The notes beneath the pieces are model-generated. The model searched no databases. It saw nothing but the letters and a program-made list of their open reading frames with translations, and was not told the DNA's origin. This document shows, piece by piece, positions 16,566 through 25,476 of a stretch of DNA of 64,000 nucleotides. A program made the position numbers and the translations under genes. Source of the stretch: Pseudomonadota bacterium (GTDB lineage: Bacteria; Pseudomonadota; Alphaproteobacteria; Rhodospirillales; Magnetospirillaceae); contig JAJYTF010000016.1 of assembly GCA_021793155.1 (NCBI GenBank), positions 1 to 64,000 of the forward strand. The letters are read 5' to 3'. How positions within the stretch are numbered: position 1 is the stretch's first letter; the number at the start of each line of letters is the position of its first letter.

Positions 16566-16795
16566 ACCCGCGACCTCCCTTGGCACGTCGTGGGACTTGG
16601 CGAGGCAAGAGCCAAACATCTTGTATGCCACGCCATATGCAGCACAAGGGGTAGCCTATAGGGCGATTCCCGCAAGCGCAAGAAATAAACGCCCTCTAAT
16701 TCGGCTTTGCTGTGGATAATTGACAATAGATCACCGGGACAGGAAGCCTACACCTCTCGGTAGGCAGGCCTATTACCCCAATGTTACAAAGGATT
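16566..16795. promoter_or_regulatory. Noncoding 230 bp between the YbjN gene and ubiK
   Basis: AT-richer than its surroundings. It holds a perfect DnaA-box sequence in reverse orientation, TGTGGATAA (16711-16719), and a GCCTAC/GTAGGC hairpin near 16748-16767 that may follow ubiK transcription on other strands only weakly. One DnaA box is within chance for 64 kb. The promoter of the YbjN-proC pair must lie here. Confidence 0.35.
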
Positions 16796-17113
16796 CTATG
16801 CCTCTTCCCCTTCGTCCTTTGCCTTGCGGCTCCGTTTCGCCGCCGCAACACCGCCTTTGAGCACGGTCAACTCAGCCTCTAGCGCCGTCAACCGGGCCGC
16901 CAGCGCCTCCTGCTCGTTCCGAGCGTTTGCCGCCAACGCCTGCACCACTTCGAACTCTTCACGCGACACCATGTTCATATTGCCGAAAAAGTGCTCCAAC
17001 TGTTGGCGGATCAGGGCTTCGATTTCCGTCTTGATGCCGGTCAGGGCGTTGAGCGCGCCGCCCGCCATGCGGGCGAAATCGTCGAAGAGGCGGTTGTCGG
17101 TCTGCATGTTCAT
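16796..17113 (-). CDS. ubiK: UbiK/BMFP-family accessory protein
   Basis: A 105-residue protein of the BMFP (YqiC/UbiK) family. Its order, MNMQTDNRLFDDFARMAGGA, an amphipathic helix, NMVSREEFEVVQALAANAR and a C-terminal coiled coil (LAARLTALEAELTVLK), is characteristic. Family members trimerise through the coiled coil and support ubiquinone biosynthesis proteins at the membrane. The Lys/Glu-rich tail is normal. It is a single-gene unit. Confidence 0.82.
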   Translation of the reverse strand: MNMQTDNRLFDDFARMAGGALNALTGIKTEIEALIRQQLEHFFGNMNMVSREEFEVVQALAANARNEQEALAARLTALEAELTVLKGGVAAAKRSRKAKDEGEEA

Positions 17114-17256
17114 ATCCTAGCGATGAGAAGCGCATTATGCGGAGGGCGAGGCTGCGACGCAAGGCGGCCCCTTGCCGGCGCGCCACGAGAGCCTTGTTGC
17201 CGTCTCCGGTCAAGCCTATAACGGGCCTAAAACAGGTTGGCACTCGGTCAAGCCCT

Positions 17257-17327
17257 GTCATCCCAGGCGTATGCGAGGAATCGTCCCGGCGGTCGAAACC
17301 CTCCTCCGTTTGGCCGCCAGGATGACG
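17257..17327. repeat. Dispersed inverted repeat, TGTCATCCC type, copy C1
   Basis: Begins TGTCATCCC at 17257 and ends GGATGACG at 17327, with inner inverted segments (GGCGGTCGAAACC, TTTGGCCGCC). A related copy is at 31667-31755 and a shorter one near 45884-45935. Such inverted elements are common between genes of alphaproteobacteria. It lies in the 254-bp gap before hldD, which otherwise shows nothing. Confidence 0.5.
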
Positions 17328-17367
17328 CCGAAGCCGCGTCGACCCGCAGCGATCAAGGACTATTGCC

Positions 17368-18354
17368 ATGTATGTTGTCACCGGCGGCGCCGGCTTCATC
17401 GGCTCCAATCTTCTGGCTGCACTCGAACAACGGGGCGACGGCGCGCTGGTGGCCTGCGACCGACTGCGCAGCAATGACAAATGGCGCAATGTTGGAAAGC
17501 GTGAATTGTCGGACGTCGTCCACCCCGATCAGACGTTCGAATTTCTCGAAGCCAACAAGAAGCGTATTCGCGCCATCTTCCACATGGGCGCCATCTCGGC
17601 CACCACCGAGACCAATGCCGACCACATCATTGCCAACAACTTCAACCTGTCTCTGGCGCTGTTCGCCTGGTGCACGCGCAACCAGGTGCGGATCATCTAC
17701 GCCTCGTCGGCCGCGACTTACGGCGACGGCACCCAGGGCTTCGACGACAGCTTCGGCATGGCCTCGCTTTCGCTGCTGCAGCCTCTCAACGCCTATGGCT
17801 GGAGCAAGCATCTGTTCGACCGGCGCCTGGCCCGCAAAGTCGCCGAGCACAAACTCATGCCGCCCCAGTGGGTGGGATTGAAATTCTTCAACGTCTATGG
17901 GCCGAACGAATACCATAAGGGGTCCCAGCAGAGCGTCGTCAGCCAGTTGTACCCCCATGCCGTGGCCGGCGCGCCGGCCCATCTTTTCCGCTCGCACCAC
18001 CGCGACTATCCCGACGGCGGCCAGAAGCGCGACTTCATCTGGGTCGGCGACGTGGTCGACGTCATGATGTGGCTGCTCGACCACCCCCAGGTCAATGGCC
18101 TGTTCAATCTGGGCACCGGAACGGCCCGAACCTTCTACGATCTTGCTGCCGCCGTGTACCGCTCGGTGGGCAAGGAACCCTATGTCAAATATGTCGACAC
18201 GCCTCTGAACATCCGCGACAAGTACCAATACTTCACGGAAGCGCGGATGGAGCGGCTGCGCGCCGCCGGCTACGACAAGCCCTTCACCTCTCTCGAGGAC
18301 GGAGTCGGCACATATGTTTCGCGCTATCTCGCCAACAATGATCGGTACTGCTGA
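17368..18354 (+). CDS. hldD: ADP-glyceromanno-heptose 6-epimerase
   Basis: A 328-residue NAD(P)-dependent extended SDR that converts ADP-D-glycero- to ADP-L-glycero-D-manno-heptose for the lipopolysaccharide inner core. GGAGFIGSN (residues 6-14) binds NADP; SSAATYG and YGWSK hold the catalytic Ser and the Tyr/Lys pair. FFNVYGPNEYHKG and KRDFIWVGDVVDVMMW are HldD-specific. The stop overlaps the lgt start (TGATG). Confidence 0.94.
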   Translation: MYVVTGGAGFIGSNLLAALEQRGDGALVACDRLRSNDKWRNVGKRELSDVVHPDQTFEFLEANKKRIRAIFHMGAISATTETNADHIIANNFNLSLALFAWCTRNQVRIIYASSAATYGDGTQGFDDSFGMASLSLLQPLNAYGWSKHLFDRRLARKVAEHKLMPPQWVGLKFFNVYGPNEYHKGSQQSVVSQLYPHAVAGAPAHLFRSHHRDYPDGGQKRDFIWVGDVVDVMMWLLDHPQVNGLFNLGTGTARTFYDLAAAVYRSVGKEPYVKYVDTPLNIRDKYQYFTEARMERLRAAGYDKPFTSLEDGVGTYVSRYLANNDRYC

Positions 18355-19148
18355 TGGCCCTGGCCTTTCCCGACCTCGACCCGATCGCCATTCGCCTCGG
18401 CCCGCTGGCCATCCGCTGGTACGCGCTGGCCTATATCACCGGCCTGATAGGCGGCTGGAAATACATGCGCTGGCTGGTCTCCAAGACGCCATTTGCCATG
18501 CGCGCCGAACAGGTCGACGACTTCCTTGTCTGGGCGACATTGGGCGTCGTGCTCGGCGGCCGCCTGGGGTATGTGCTGTTCTATAAGCCTCTGTTTTATT
18601 TCAATAATCCTGAACAGATCCTGGCCTTGTGGAAGGGCGGCATGTCGTTCCACGGGGGCGCCATCGGCGTCATCGTCGCCATCGTGCTGTTCGCCCGTCG
18701 CTACAAGCTGGACCTGCTGGCAGTGGGAGACACCGTCTGCACCGTGGTCCCGATGGGCCTGTTCTTCGGCCGGATCGCCAACTTCGTCAACGGCGAGCTG
18801 TTCGGACGCCCAGCGCCCGAGGATCTGCCCTGGGCCATGGTGTTCCCAAACGGCGGTCCGATACCGCGCCACCCCAGCCAGCTCTACGAAGCCGGGCTCG
18901 AGGGCATCATCCTCTTTTTGGTGATGCATTTCCTGTGGCGGAACGAGGCCTTGCGGCTGCGCCGCGGATTCCTTTCCGGGGCATTTCTTGCGGGATACGG
19001 AGTAGCGCGCATCATCGCCGAGTTCTTCCGCCAGCCCGACGCCCATTTGGGATTCCTGTGGGGCGGTGCGACCATGGGGCAGTTGCTGTCCATCCCCCTC
19101 GTCATCGTCGGCGCCCTTTTCATCGCCCGGGCACGCCGGCCGAGATGA
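18354..19148 (+). CDS. lgt: Prolipoprotein diacylglyceryl transferase
   Basis: A 264-residue inner-membrane enzyme that adds diacylglycerol from phosphatidylglycerol to the lipobox cysteine of prolipoproteins. Seven hydrophobic segments are predicted. MSFHGGAIG and the Lgt signature GRIANFVNGELFGRP are present. Several lipobox proteins are encoded in this window. Start ATG overlaps the hldD stop by one base and its stop overlaps the next gene by four (ATGA). Confidence 0.95.
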   Translation: MALAFPDLDPIAIRLGPLAIRWYALAYITGLIGGWKYMRWLVSKTPFAMRAEQVDDFLVWATLGVVLGGRLGYVLFYKPLFYFNNPEQILALWKGGMSFHGGAIGVIVAIVLFARRYKLDLLAVGDTVCTVVPMGLFFGRIANFVNGELFGRPAPEDLPWAMVFPNGGPIPRHPSQLYEAGLEGIILFLVMHFLWRNEALRLRRGFLSGAFLAGYGVARIIAEFFRQPDAHLGFLWGGATMGQLLSIPLVIVGALFIARARRPR

Positions 19149-20197
19149 GCGGGCCGCTTGCCCAATTGCTGAAGCGAAGGATTGCCGATTCGGGCCCCAT
19201 CCCGGTGGCCGAGTTCATGCAGCAATGCCTCGGCCATCCGACACTCGGCTACTACATCCGCAAGGATCCCCTGGGCCGCGCCGGCGATTTCATCACCTCA
19301 CCGGAAATCAGCCAGGTATTTGGCGAACTGATCGGCCTGTGGGCCGCAGTTGTCTGGCAGACGCTGGGCCAGCCTGACGAAGTGGTTCTGGCCGAACTGG
19401 GCCCCGGCCGCGGGACCCTGATGTCCGATTTTCTGCGCGCTGCGGCCCAGGTTCCAGCCTTCCGCAGATCCTTGCGGATCCATTTGGTGGAAACCAGCCC
19501 GGCGTTGCGTGAGCGGCAGCGAAGCGCGCTCAAGGGCGCCGAAGTCGTGTGGGTGGATGACGCTCGCCGGTTGCCGCCTGGCCCGCTGCTGTTGATCGCC
19601 AACGAATTCTTCGATGCCCTGCCGATCCACCAGTACGTCCGCCGCGGCGACGCCTGGATCGAGCGTCTGGTGGGCCTTGAGGGCAATGGGTTCGCCTTCG
19701 TCGACGGACCGCCGACGGTCGTCGCGGCTCCGGCGGCGGAAGAGGGCGACATCTTCGAAATCAACCAACCGGCCCGCGACATCGCCGGATGGGTCGGCCG
19801 GCGGCTCGTCGACGAGGGCGGCGCGGCGCTGATCGTCGACTACGGCCACCGTCGCAGCGCCGTCGGTGATACGTTGCAGGCGGTGCGCCGCCATCGGCCG
19901 GCGCCCGTACTGGAAAGCCCCGGCCAGGCGGACTTGACCGCCCATGTGGACTTCCAGGCGCTGGCTGACGCCGCCCGGCCGGCGGTCGCCACGCCGGTAA
20001 TCACACAGGGCACCTTCCTTGGCCTGCTCGGTATCGGAACGCGCGCGGAAAGGCTCATGGCGGCGGCTCCGGAAAGGGCCGCGGACATCGCATCTGCTTG
20101 CCAACGCTTGATCGATCCGTCAGGAATGGGCAACCTGTTTAAAGTTATGGCCATTACCCGCCCCGGGTTGCCGACCCTGCCAGGATTCGTCCATTGA
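19145..20197 (+). CDS. SAM-dependent methyltransferase, MidA/NDUFAF7 family
   Basis: A 350-residue protein of the DUF185 family. Motif I is ELGPGRGTLMSD, followed by HLVETSPALRERQ, NEFFDALPIHQYV and VDYGHRRSAVGDTLQAV, which are diagnostic. The eukaryotic member NDUFAF7 methylates an arginine of a complex I subunit during assembly; the bacterial role is less clear. ATG 19145 is fixed by the overlap with the lgt stop. Lgt, this gene and the YfiH-family gene are coupled by short overlaps, a standard alphaproteobacterial arrangement. Confidence 0.92.
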   Translation: MSGPLAQLLKRRIADSGPIPVAEFMQQCLGHPTLGYYIRKDPLGRAGDFITSPEISQVFGELIGLWAAVVWQTLGQPDEVVLAELGPGRGTLMSDFLRAAAQVPAFRRSLRIHLVETSPALRERQRSALKGAEVVWVDDARRLPPGPLLLIANEFFDALPIHQYVRRGDAWIERLVGLEGNGFAFVDGPPTVVAAPAAEEGDIFEINQPARDIAGWVGRRLVDEGGAALIVDYGHRRSAVGDTLQAVRRHRPAPVLESPGQADLTAHVDFQALADAARPAVATPVITQGTFLGLLGIGTRAERLMAAAPERAADIASACQRLIDPSGMGNLFKVMAITRPGLPTLPGFVH

Positions 20198-20982
20198 CCG
20201 AACCAGTAGCCTGCATGATCACCGTATCCGCCTTGAACGGTGTGCAGCGCATCCGCCATGGCTTCTTCACCCGCGAAGGCGGCGTGTCGGAGGGAATCTA
20301 CCAATCACTCAACTGTGGCTTCGGTTCGGGTGACGACCCCGAGCGTGTCGCCGCCAACCGCGCCATGGCCATGGAGCAGCTGGACCTGCCGCCGAAGGCG
20401 CTGGTCACCGTCCAGCAGCGACATACCGCCGACGTCGTGGTGGTGGGCGAGGACTGGAACGCCGCGGAACCACCTGTTGCCGACGCCATGGTGACCAATC
20501 GCCCGGGCGTAGCGCTAGGCATCCTGACCGCCGATTGCGCGCCGGTCCTCATGGTCGATCCGCGCAGCAGCGTCATCGGCGCCATTCATGCCGGCTGGCG
20601 CGGAGCACTCGGCGGCGTGCTGGAAAACACCCTTGCCGCCATGGTCAAGCTGGGCGCCAAACCGTCGCGCGTCATCGCCGCGGTGGGTCCCTGCATCGCC
20701 CAACGGTCCTATGAAGTGGGCCCCGAATTCCCCGCCCCCTTCCTTGTCGAAGATCCGGCGAATCACTTCTTCTTCGTGCCGTCGGCACGGGAAGGCCGCT
20801 TCCAGTTCGATCTTCCCGGCTACATCGCCCGCCGCCTGGCCAAGCACTCCATCAACGAGGTGGCCCGCACCCCGTGCGACACCTACCGTGAGGAAGCCCG
20901 CTTCTTCAGCTATCGCCGCTCCCTCCAGGCCGGCCAGGCGGATTACGGACGCGCGCTGTCGGCCATCGTCCTGGAGCGCTGA
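20194..20982 (+). CDS. pgeF: YfiH-family multicopper-type protein (PgeF, purine nucleoside phosphorylase)
   Basis: A laccase-domain protein of up to 262 residues. RHGFFTREGGVSEG, QQRHTADVVVV, LTADCAPVLM and IHAGWRGALGG carry the conserved His/Cys metal-site residues, and GPCIAQRSYEVG is also diagnostic. Family members act as adenosine/inosine phosphorylase or deaminase, and one has been linked to peptidoglycan editing. TTG 20194 overlaps the previous stop by four bases; ATG 20215 is the alternative start and loses seven residues. Confidence 0.9.
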   Translation: MTEPVACMITVSALNGVQRIRHGFFTREGGVSEGIYQSLNCGFGSGDDPERVAANRAMAMEQLDLPPKALVTVQQRHTADVVVVGEDWNAAEPPVADAMVTNRPGVALGILTADCAPVLMVDPRSSVIGAIHAGWRGALGGVLENTLAAMVKLGAKPSRVIAAVGPCIAQRSYEVGPEFPAPFLVEDPANHFFFVPSAREGRFQFDLPGYIARRLAKHSINEVARTPCDTYREEARFFSYRRSLQAGQADYGRALSAIVLER

Positions 20983-20986
20983 CATC

Positions 20987-21793
20987 CTGAGACCGATCCG
21001 ACTGGCCGCCTGGGTGCCGATCCTGATGGTCGCCGCCTGCGGTCCGCTGCCTCGACCGTTCCAGCACGAAGGCCCAGACCCGAAGCTCGTCGATCCTCGC
21101 GCCCTCACACCGATCATCGTGCAACCAATCGATGGTGCACCGGGGCTTGCCGAAGCCATGGTGGGGGCGTTCGAGGGTGAAGACATGGCCGCTTCCACGG
21201 AATCCAGGGGTGCGGGATTTCTCCGCCTCCTGGGCCGCATCGAAGGCACGGATGCCGAGCGAAATCTTGTTTTGCGCGTCGCCACCCCCGACGGCAAGGA
21301 TCTGGGGGAATTACGGCTGCCGGTGCTGCCGCAACGGCCCGGCCAAGCGGATCTCCGGGCCCTCGCCGCCGCCTCGGCCCGCGCCGTGGCCGGCCTGCTG
21401 CGGGGCGAAGGCTCGGGCGTCGCGGACTTGGCCAGCCGCCCTCAGGTCCGGCTTCGCCCGGTCAAGGTCCCGCCGAATGTTGACGGTCAAAGCCTGACCG
21501 AGGCAATGGCGCGGGCTCTGGCCCGCCAGGGCCTGGCCATCGACGGACCGGCGCCCACCTTCGAAGTCGAAGGATCCCTGCGGATCGCACCCGGGGCCAA
21601 CGGCCAGGATCTGGTACAAGTGGACTGGACGGTCCGGGACGGCACCGGCAAAGAGCTTGGCTCCGTCTCCCAGGGAAGCCCGGTAGCGCGGGAGACCCTG
21701 CTTGGGCAGATGGCGTTGCTGAGCCGGCAGATCGCCGACGGCGGTGCGGAAGGCGTCGCCGAAGTGATCCGCAAGAGCCTGCCGGCCCCTTAA
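20987..21793 (+). CDS. Predicted lipoprotein, non-standard start
   Basis: About 268 residues, not recognised. The N-terminus RPIRLAAWVPILMVAAC is a lipoprotein signal with lipobox VAAC. The mature part has no known catalytic motif but reads as repeating beta/alpha segments. No ATG or GTG gives the full signal: CTG 20987, five bases after the pgeF stop, is the best start, while GTG or ATG further in would remove the basic N-region. Initiation by coupling from pgeF is inferred. Ends 113 bases before prs. Confidence 0.7.
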   Translation: MRPIRLAAWVPILMVAACGPLPRPFQHEGPDPKLVDPRALTPIIVQPIDGAPGLAEAMVGAFEGEDMAASTESRGAGFLRLLGRIEGTDAERNLVLRVATPDGKDLGELRLPVLPQRPGQADLRALAAASARAVAGLLRGEGSGVADLASRPQVRLRPVKVPPNVDGQSLTEAMARALARQGLAIDGPAPTFEVEGSLRIAPGANGQDLVQVDWTVRDGTGKELGSVSQGSPVARETLLGQMALLSRQIADGGAEGVAEVIRKSLPAP

Positions 21794-21906
21794 TACGAAC
21801 GCAATGGAATGCCGTTTACATCCGGAGGACCGACTGTTACATTCCGGCGCGCCGCATGAAAGCCTGAATCATTGATTGAATTCGGCTGTTTCCTTAGGGT
21901 CCCGCG

Positions 21907-22839
21907 ATGAAGATTCTTGCCTGCAACAGCAATCGTCCGCTTGCTGAAGCTATTGCCAGCTATCTCAACCTGGCTCTCACTGCGGCGAGTATCCGCCGGT
22001 TCTCGGACATGGAGGTCTTCGTCGAGATCCACGAGAATGTTCGAGGCGAGGACGTTTTCGTTGTCCAGTCCACCAGCTTCCCGGCAAACGACAACCTGAT
22101 GGAACTGCTGGTCACTCTGGATGCGCTGCGCCGTGGTTCGGCCAGGCGCATCACCGCGGTGATCCCCTATTTCGGCTATGCCCGCCAGGATCGCAAGTCC
22201 GGCCCGCGCACACCCATCTCGGCCAAGCTGGTGGCCAATCTGATCACTACCGCCGGGGCCAACCGCGTGGTCACGCTGGACCTGCATTCGGGCCAGATCC
22301 AGGGTTTCTTCGATATCCCGCTGGACAACCTCTATGCCGCACCGGTGTTCACCAACGACATCAAGAATCGCTTCCACGGCGACGACCTGATGATCGTCTC
22401 GCCCGATGTCGGCGGTGTCGTGCGCGCCCGCATCATCGCCCGACGTCTGGACGCCGACCTGGCCATCATCGACAAACGCCGCGAACGGGCCGGCGTGTCG
22501 GAGGTGATGAACATCATCGGCGACGTGCGCGGCCGCCGCTGCATCCTGGTGGATGACATCGTCGATTCGGCCGGCACCCTGTGCAACGCTGCCGAGGCGC
22601 TGATGAAGGCCGGCGCGACCTCGGTCTCCGCTTATGTCACCCACGGCGTGCTGTCGGGCAAGGCGGTGGAGCGCGTCACCGCCTCACCCCTGGAAAGCCT
22701 GGTCTCCACCGACTCGATCCAGGCCACCGAGGCGATCCGCAACGCCCACAACATCCGCCAGATCACCATCGCCCCCCTGATGGCCGAAAGCATCCAGCGC
22801 ATCAGCGAAGAGCGGAGCGTGTCGAGTCTGTTTGATTAG
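21907..22839 (+). CDS. prs: Ribose-phosphate pyrophosphokinase
   Basis: A 310-residue PRPP synthetase that transfers pyrophosphate from ATP to ribose 5-phosphate, feeding nucleotide, histidine and tryptophan synthesis. Clear signatures are [41 protein letters not shown] and the PRPP loop [13 protein letters not shown]. Start ATG 21907 follows a 113-bp leader. prs-rplY-pth-ychF is a conserved alphaproteobacterial order. Confidence 0.95.
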   Translation: MKILACNSNRPLAEAIASYLNLALTAASIRRFSDMEVFVEIHENVRGEDVFVVQSTSFPANDNLMELLVTLDALRRGSARRITAVIPYFGYARQDRKSGPRTPISAKLVANLITTAGANRVVTLDLHSGQIQGFFDIPLDNLYAAPVFTNDIKNRFHGDDLMIVSPDVGGVVRARIIARRLDADLAIIDKRRERAGVSEVMNIIGDVRGRRCILVDDIVDSAGTLCNAAEALMKAGATSVSAYVTHGVLSGKAVERVTASPLESLVSTDSIQATEAIRNAHNIRQITIAPLMAESIQRISEERSVSSLFD

Positions 22840-22842
22840 CTC

Positions 22843-22997
22843 CCCCAGGCGCCGGGCGGGCGGGCGGGCTTCCCGACCGGAACGAGGCAGAGCCTCGTGA
22901 CTAGCGCGTTGAGCGCGCCGCAGCGAGCACCGCAGGGCGCAGCGAGGAAAGCCAAGCCCCGCGGATGCGGGGCGCCCGGCGCTTGAGGGACCACTAT
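22843..22997. repeat. Structured GC-rich intergenic element after prs
   Basis: Starts at the TAG-containing end of prs. It contains ACGAGGC-AGA-GCCTCGT and GCCCCGC-GGAT-GCGGGGC hairpins. Its flanks pair: CAGGCGCCGGGCG near the left end and CGCCCGGCGCTTG near the right (one mismatch). The right edge reads GGGACCACTA, like the right edge GGACCACTA of the element at 26214-26406. It is probably another member of the same class of palindromic elements, though it lacks the CCAGACGC module. Confidence 0.55.
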
Positions 22998-23001
22998 AAA
23001 A

Positions 23002-23038
23002 ACCGTGGGGGAGCGCTTGAAAAGCGCTCCCCCACGGT
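23002..23038 (-). terminator. Perfect 17-bp hairpin between prs and rplY
   Basis: ACCGTGGGGGAGCGCTT (23002-23018), loop GAA, and the exact complement at 23022-23038. A run of five A (22998-23002) precedes it, so read on the minus strand the hairpin is followed by TTTTT, the form of an intrinsic terminator. No minus-strand gene is present to use it. On the plus strand no T-run follows; there it may terminate or regulate prs/rplY mRNA. Confidence 0.55.
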
Positions 23039-23105
23039 GTAAACACTTCCCCTTCCTGGCGTCGGCACCCCTGGAGGCCGCGCCGCTTTGCATTGGAGAA
23101 TTTCC

Positions 23106-23729
23106 ATGAGCGTTGTCACCACCATCAGCGTCGTGGCGCGTGATCGGGCCGGAAAGGGGGCCGCCCGAGCCACCCGCCGTCAGGGCCTGGTCCCCGGCGT
23201 CATTTACGGCAACAAGCAGTCCCCCGTCACCTTCGCCATCGATCCCCGCCTCCTGTGGGCCGAGATGAACAAGCCCGGCTTCCTGACTCGCCTGTTCGAC
23301 ATCAGCATCGAGGGACGGACGGAACGCGCGTTGTGCCGCGACATCCAGCGGCACCCGGTTACCGACCAGCCGGTGCATGTGGATTTCCTGCGGGTCAGCG
23401 CCGAGTCGAAGGTGCATGTGCATGTGCCGGTGCATTTCAGCAACCAGGACAAGTCGACCGGCATCAAGCGCGGCGGCGTGCTGAACGTGGTGCTGCACGA
23501 AATCGAGATCGTTGCGGCAGCCGACGCCATTCCCAGCGAACTGGTGATCGACCTGACAGGTCTTGACATCGGCGCCTCGATCCACCTGTCGCAGGTCCAA
23601 CTGCCGGCCGGCGTTACCGCCGTCAGCCACGAAAAGGATGCGACCGTCGCCACGATCGCCGCGCCGACTGTCGCTCCGGCTGCCGAGACCGAGGCTACGA
23701 CCGAAGCCGGCGGCGGATCCGCCGCCTGA
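23106..23729 (+). CDS. rplY: 50S ribosomal protein L25 with CTC extension
   Basis: A 207-residue L25/CTC-type protein that binds 5S rRNA. The N-terminal L25 domain has [20 protein letters not shown] and [25 protein letters not shown] starts the C-terminal TL5/CTC domain, and the tail is Ala/Thr/Glu-rich. ATG 23106 is chosen for its GGAGA ribosome binding site and the family start; the frame extends to 23088. pth begins 4 bases after the stop. Confidence 0.94.
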   Translation: MSVVTTISVVARDRAGKGAARATRRQGLVPGVIYGNKQSPVTFAIDPRLLWAEMNKPGFLTRLFDISIEGRTERALCRDIQRHPVTDQPVHVDFLRVSAESKVHVHVPVHFSNQDKSTGIKRGGVLNVVLHEIEIVAAADAIPSELVIDLTGLDIGASIHLSQVQLPAGVTAVSHEKDATVATIAAPTVAPAAETEATTEAGGGSAA

Positions 23730-23733
23730 TCCC

Positions 23734-24339
23734 ATGCGTCTGCTGGTGGGACTGGGCAACCCCGGCGGGGCCTACGCCCGGAACCGCCACAACATCGGCT
23801 GGCTGGCGGCGGACGAAATCGTCCGCCGCCATTGCTTTGGTCCGTGGCGTTCCAAGTTCCACGGTCAGTTGGCCGAAGGGACCATCGACGGCGAAAAAGT
23901 TCTGGTACTGAAGCCGGAAACCTTCATGAACCTGTCCGGCCAGGCAGTCGCCGCCGCGGCGCGTTTCCACAAGATCGCCAATGGCGACATCATCGTGCTG
24001 CACGACGAATTGGATCTGCTGCCAGGCAAGCTGCGGGTAAAAAGGGGCGGTGGCGCCGGCGGCCATAATGGCCTGAAGAGCATCGACGCCCATCTCGGTA
24101 ACGACTATTGGCGTGTGCGCCTGGGAATCGGCCATCCCGGCGACAAGACCCTGGTCACACCTTGGGTATTGGGCGATTTCGCCAAGGCCGACGAAGCTTG
24201 GCTGACGCCTTTGCTGGAAGCCGTGGCGGCCGAACTGCCGCTGCTGCTGGCCGGCAACGACAACGCCTTCATGACCCGGCTGGCGCAGACGGTCGCCGTA
24301 CCCAAGCCGAAGAAACGAGATAGCACCGGAGACATCTGA
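23734..24339 (+). CDS. pth: Peptidyl-tRNA hydrolase
   Basis: A 201-residue enzyme that releases peptides from prematurely dropped peptidyl-tRNA. The start [20 protein letters not shown] contains the substrate-binding Asn and catalytic His20, [11 protein letters not shown] follows, and the [20 protein letters not shown] and GGHNGLKSI blocks are complete. The open frame extends further upstream but only within rplY. The stop TGA shares one base with the ychF ATG. Confidence 0.95.
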   Translation: MRLLVGLGNPGGAYARNRHNIGWLAADEIVRRHCFGPWRSKFHGQLAEGTIDGEKVLVLKPETFMNLSGQAVAAAARFHKIANGDIIVLHDELDLLPGKLRVKRGGGAGGHNGLKSIDAHLGNDYWRVRLGIGHPGDKTLVTPWVLGDFAKADEAWLTPLLEAVAAELPLLLAGNDNAFMTRLAQTVAVPKPKKRDSTGDI

Positions 24340-25439
24340 TGGGTTTCAACTGCGGCATCGTCGGCCTGCCTAACGTCGGCAAGTCGACCCTGTTCAATGC
24401 GCTGACCTCGACGGCGGCGGCACAGGCGGCCAACTATCCGTTCTGCACCATCGAGCCCAATGTCGGGCGTGTGGCGGTGCCGGATCCCCGCCTCGACAAG
24501 CTGGCCGAGGTCGCCAAATCGGGCAAGATCATCCCCACCCAATTGGAGTTCGTCGACATCGCCGGCCTGGTGCGCGGCGCCAGCCGTGGTGAGGGTCTGG
24601 GCAATCAGTTCCTTGCCAATATCCGCGAGGTCGATGCCATCGTCCATGTGCTGCGCTGCTTCGAGGACGGCGACGTCACCCATGTGGAAGGCTCGGTGGA
24701 TCCGGTGCGCGACGCTCAGACCATCGAGACCGAACTGATGCTGGCCGACCTCGACAGCCTGGAGCGCCGCGTCGTGGCAGCCGGCAAGAAGGCCAAAGGC
24801 GGCGACAAGGAGGCCAAGGCCCAGCTTGACGTGATGGAACCGGTGCTGGCAGCTCTACGTGACGGCCGGCCGGCCCGCTCGGTCAAACTGGAGGAGGATG
24901 GCCGGGCCATCCTCAAGACGCTCGGATTGCTGACTTCGAAACCACTGCTCTACGCCTGCAACGTCGAAGAGGCTTCGGCGGCTGCGGGCAACGCCTTCTC
25001 CGAAAAGGTCGCCGCCATGGCCAAGGCCGAAGGCGCGGCCCATGTGGTGATCTCGGCAGCCATCGAGGCCGAGGTTGCTCTGCTGTCCGACGAGGCGGAA
25101 AAGAAAGAGTTCCTGGAGACCCTGGGATTGGCGGAGACCGGGCTGGCGCGGGTAATCCGTGCGGGCTACGAGCTTTTGCACCTGATCACCTTCTTCACCG
25201 TGGGGCCGAAGGAAGCCCATGCCTGGACCCTGCCGAAAGGGCTGAAGGCTCCCCAGGCGGCCGGCGTCATTCACACTGATTTCGAACGTGGCTTCATCCG
25301 CGCGGAAACCATCTCCTATGTCGACTTCATCGCCTGCGGTGGCGAAGCGGGCGCCAAGGAGGCCGGCAAGATGCGGCTCGAAGGTAAGGAATACGTCGTA
25401 CAGGACGGCGACATATTCCATTTCCTGTTCAATGTGTGA
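24339..25439 (+). CDS. ychF: Redox-regulated ribosome-binding ATPase YchF
   Basis: A 366-residue Obg-family P-loop protein that prefers ATP and binds the 50S subunit. P-loop GLPNVGKST (residues 9-17), the G3 region [20 protein letters not shown] and a C-terminal TGS domain ([19 protein letters not shown]) are present. The G4 position reads NVEE, as expected for YchF and not GTP-specific NKxD. Length is normal. Confidence 0.95.
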   Translation: MGFNCGIVGLPNVGKSTLFNALTSTAAAQAANYPFCTIEPNVGRVAVPDPRLDKLAEVAKSGKIIPTQLEFVDIAGLVRGASRGEGLGNQFLANIREVDAIVHVLRCFEDGDVTHVEGSVDPVRDAQTIETELMLADLDSLERRVVAAGKKAKGGDKEAKAQLDVMEPVLAALRDGRPARSVKLEEDGRAILKTLGLLTSKPLLYACNVEEASAAAGNAFSEKVAAMAKAEGAAHVVISAAIEAEVALLSDEAEKKEFLETLGLAETGLARVIRAGYELLHLITFFTVGPKEAHAWTLPKGLKAPQAAGVIHTDFERGFIRAETISYVDFIACGGEAGAKEAGKMRLEGKEYVVQDGDIFHFLFNV

Positions 25440-25476
25440 GAGGCTGTTGGCCGGCTTGGTGATTGCGTGAGGGTCC

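Noticed and set aside
16711-16719. Perfect DnaA box TGTGGATAA as an origin marker
   Set aside because: A single 9-base match is expected by chance about once in two such windows. No second box, GANTC cluster or AT-rich unwinding stretch accompanies it.
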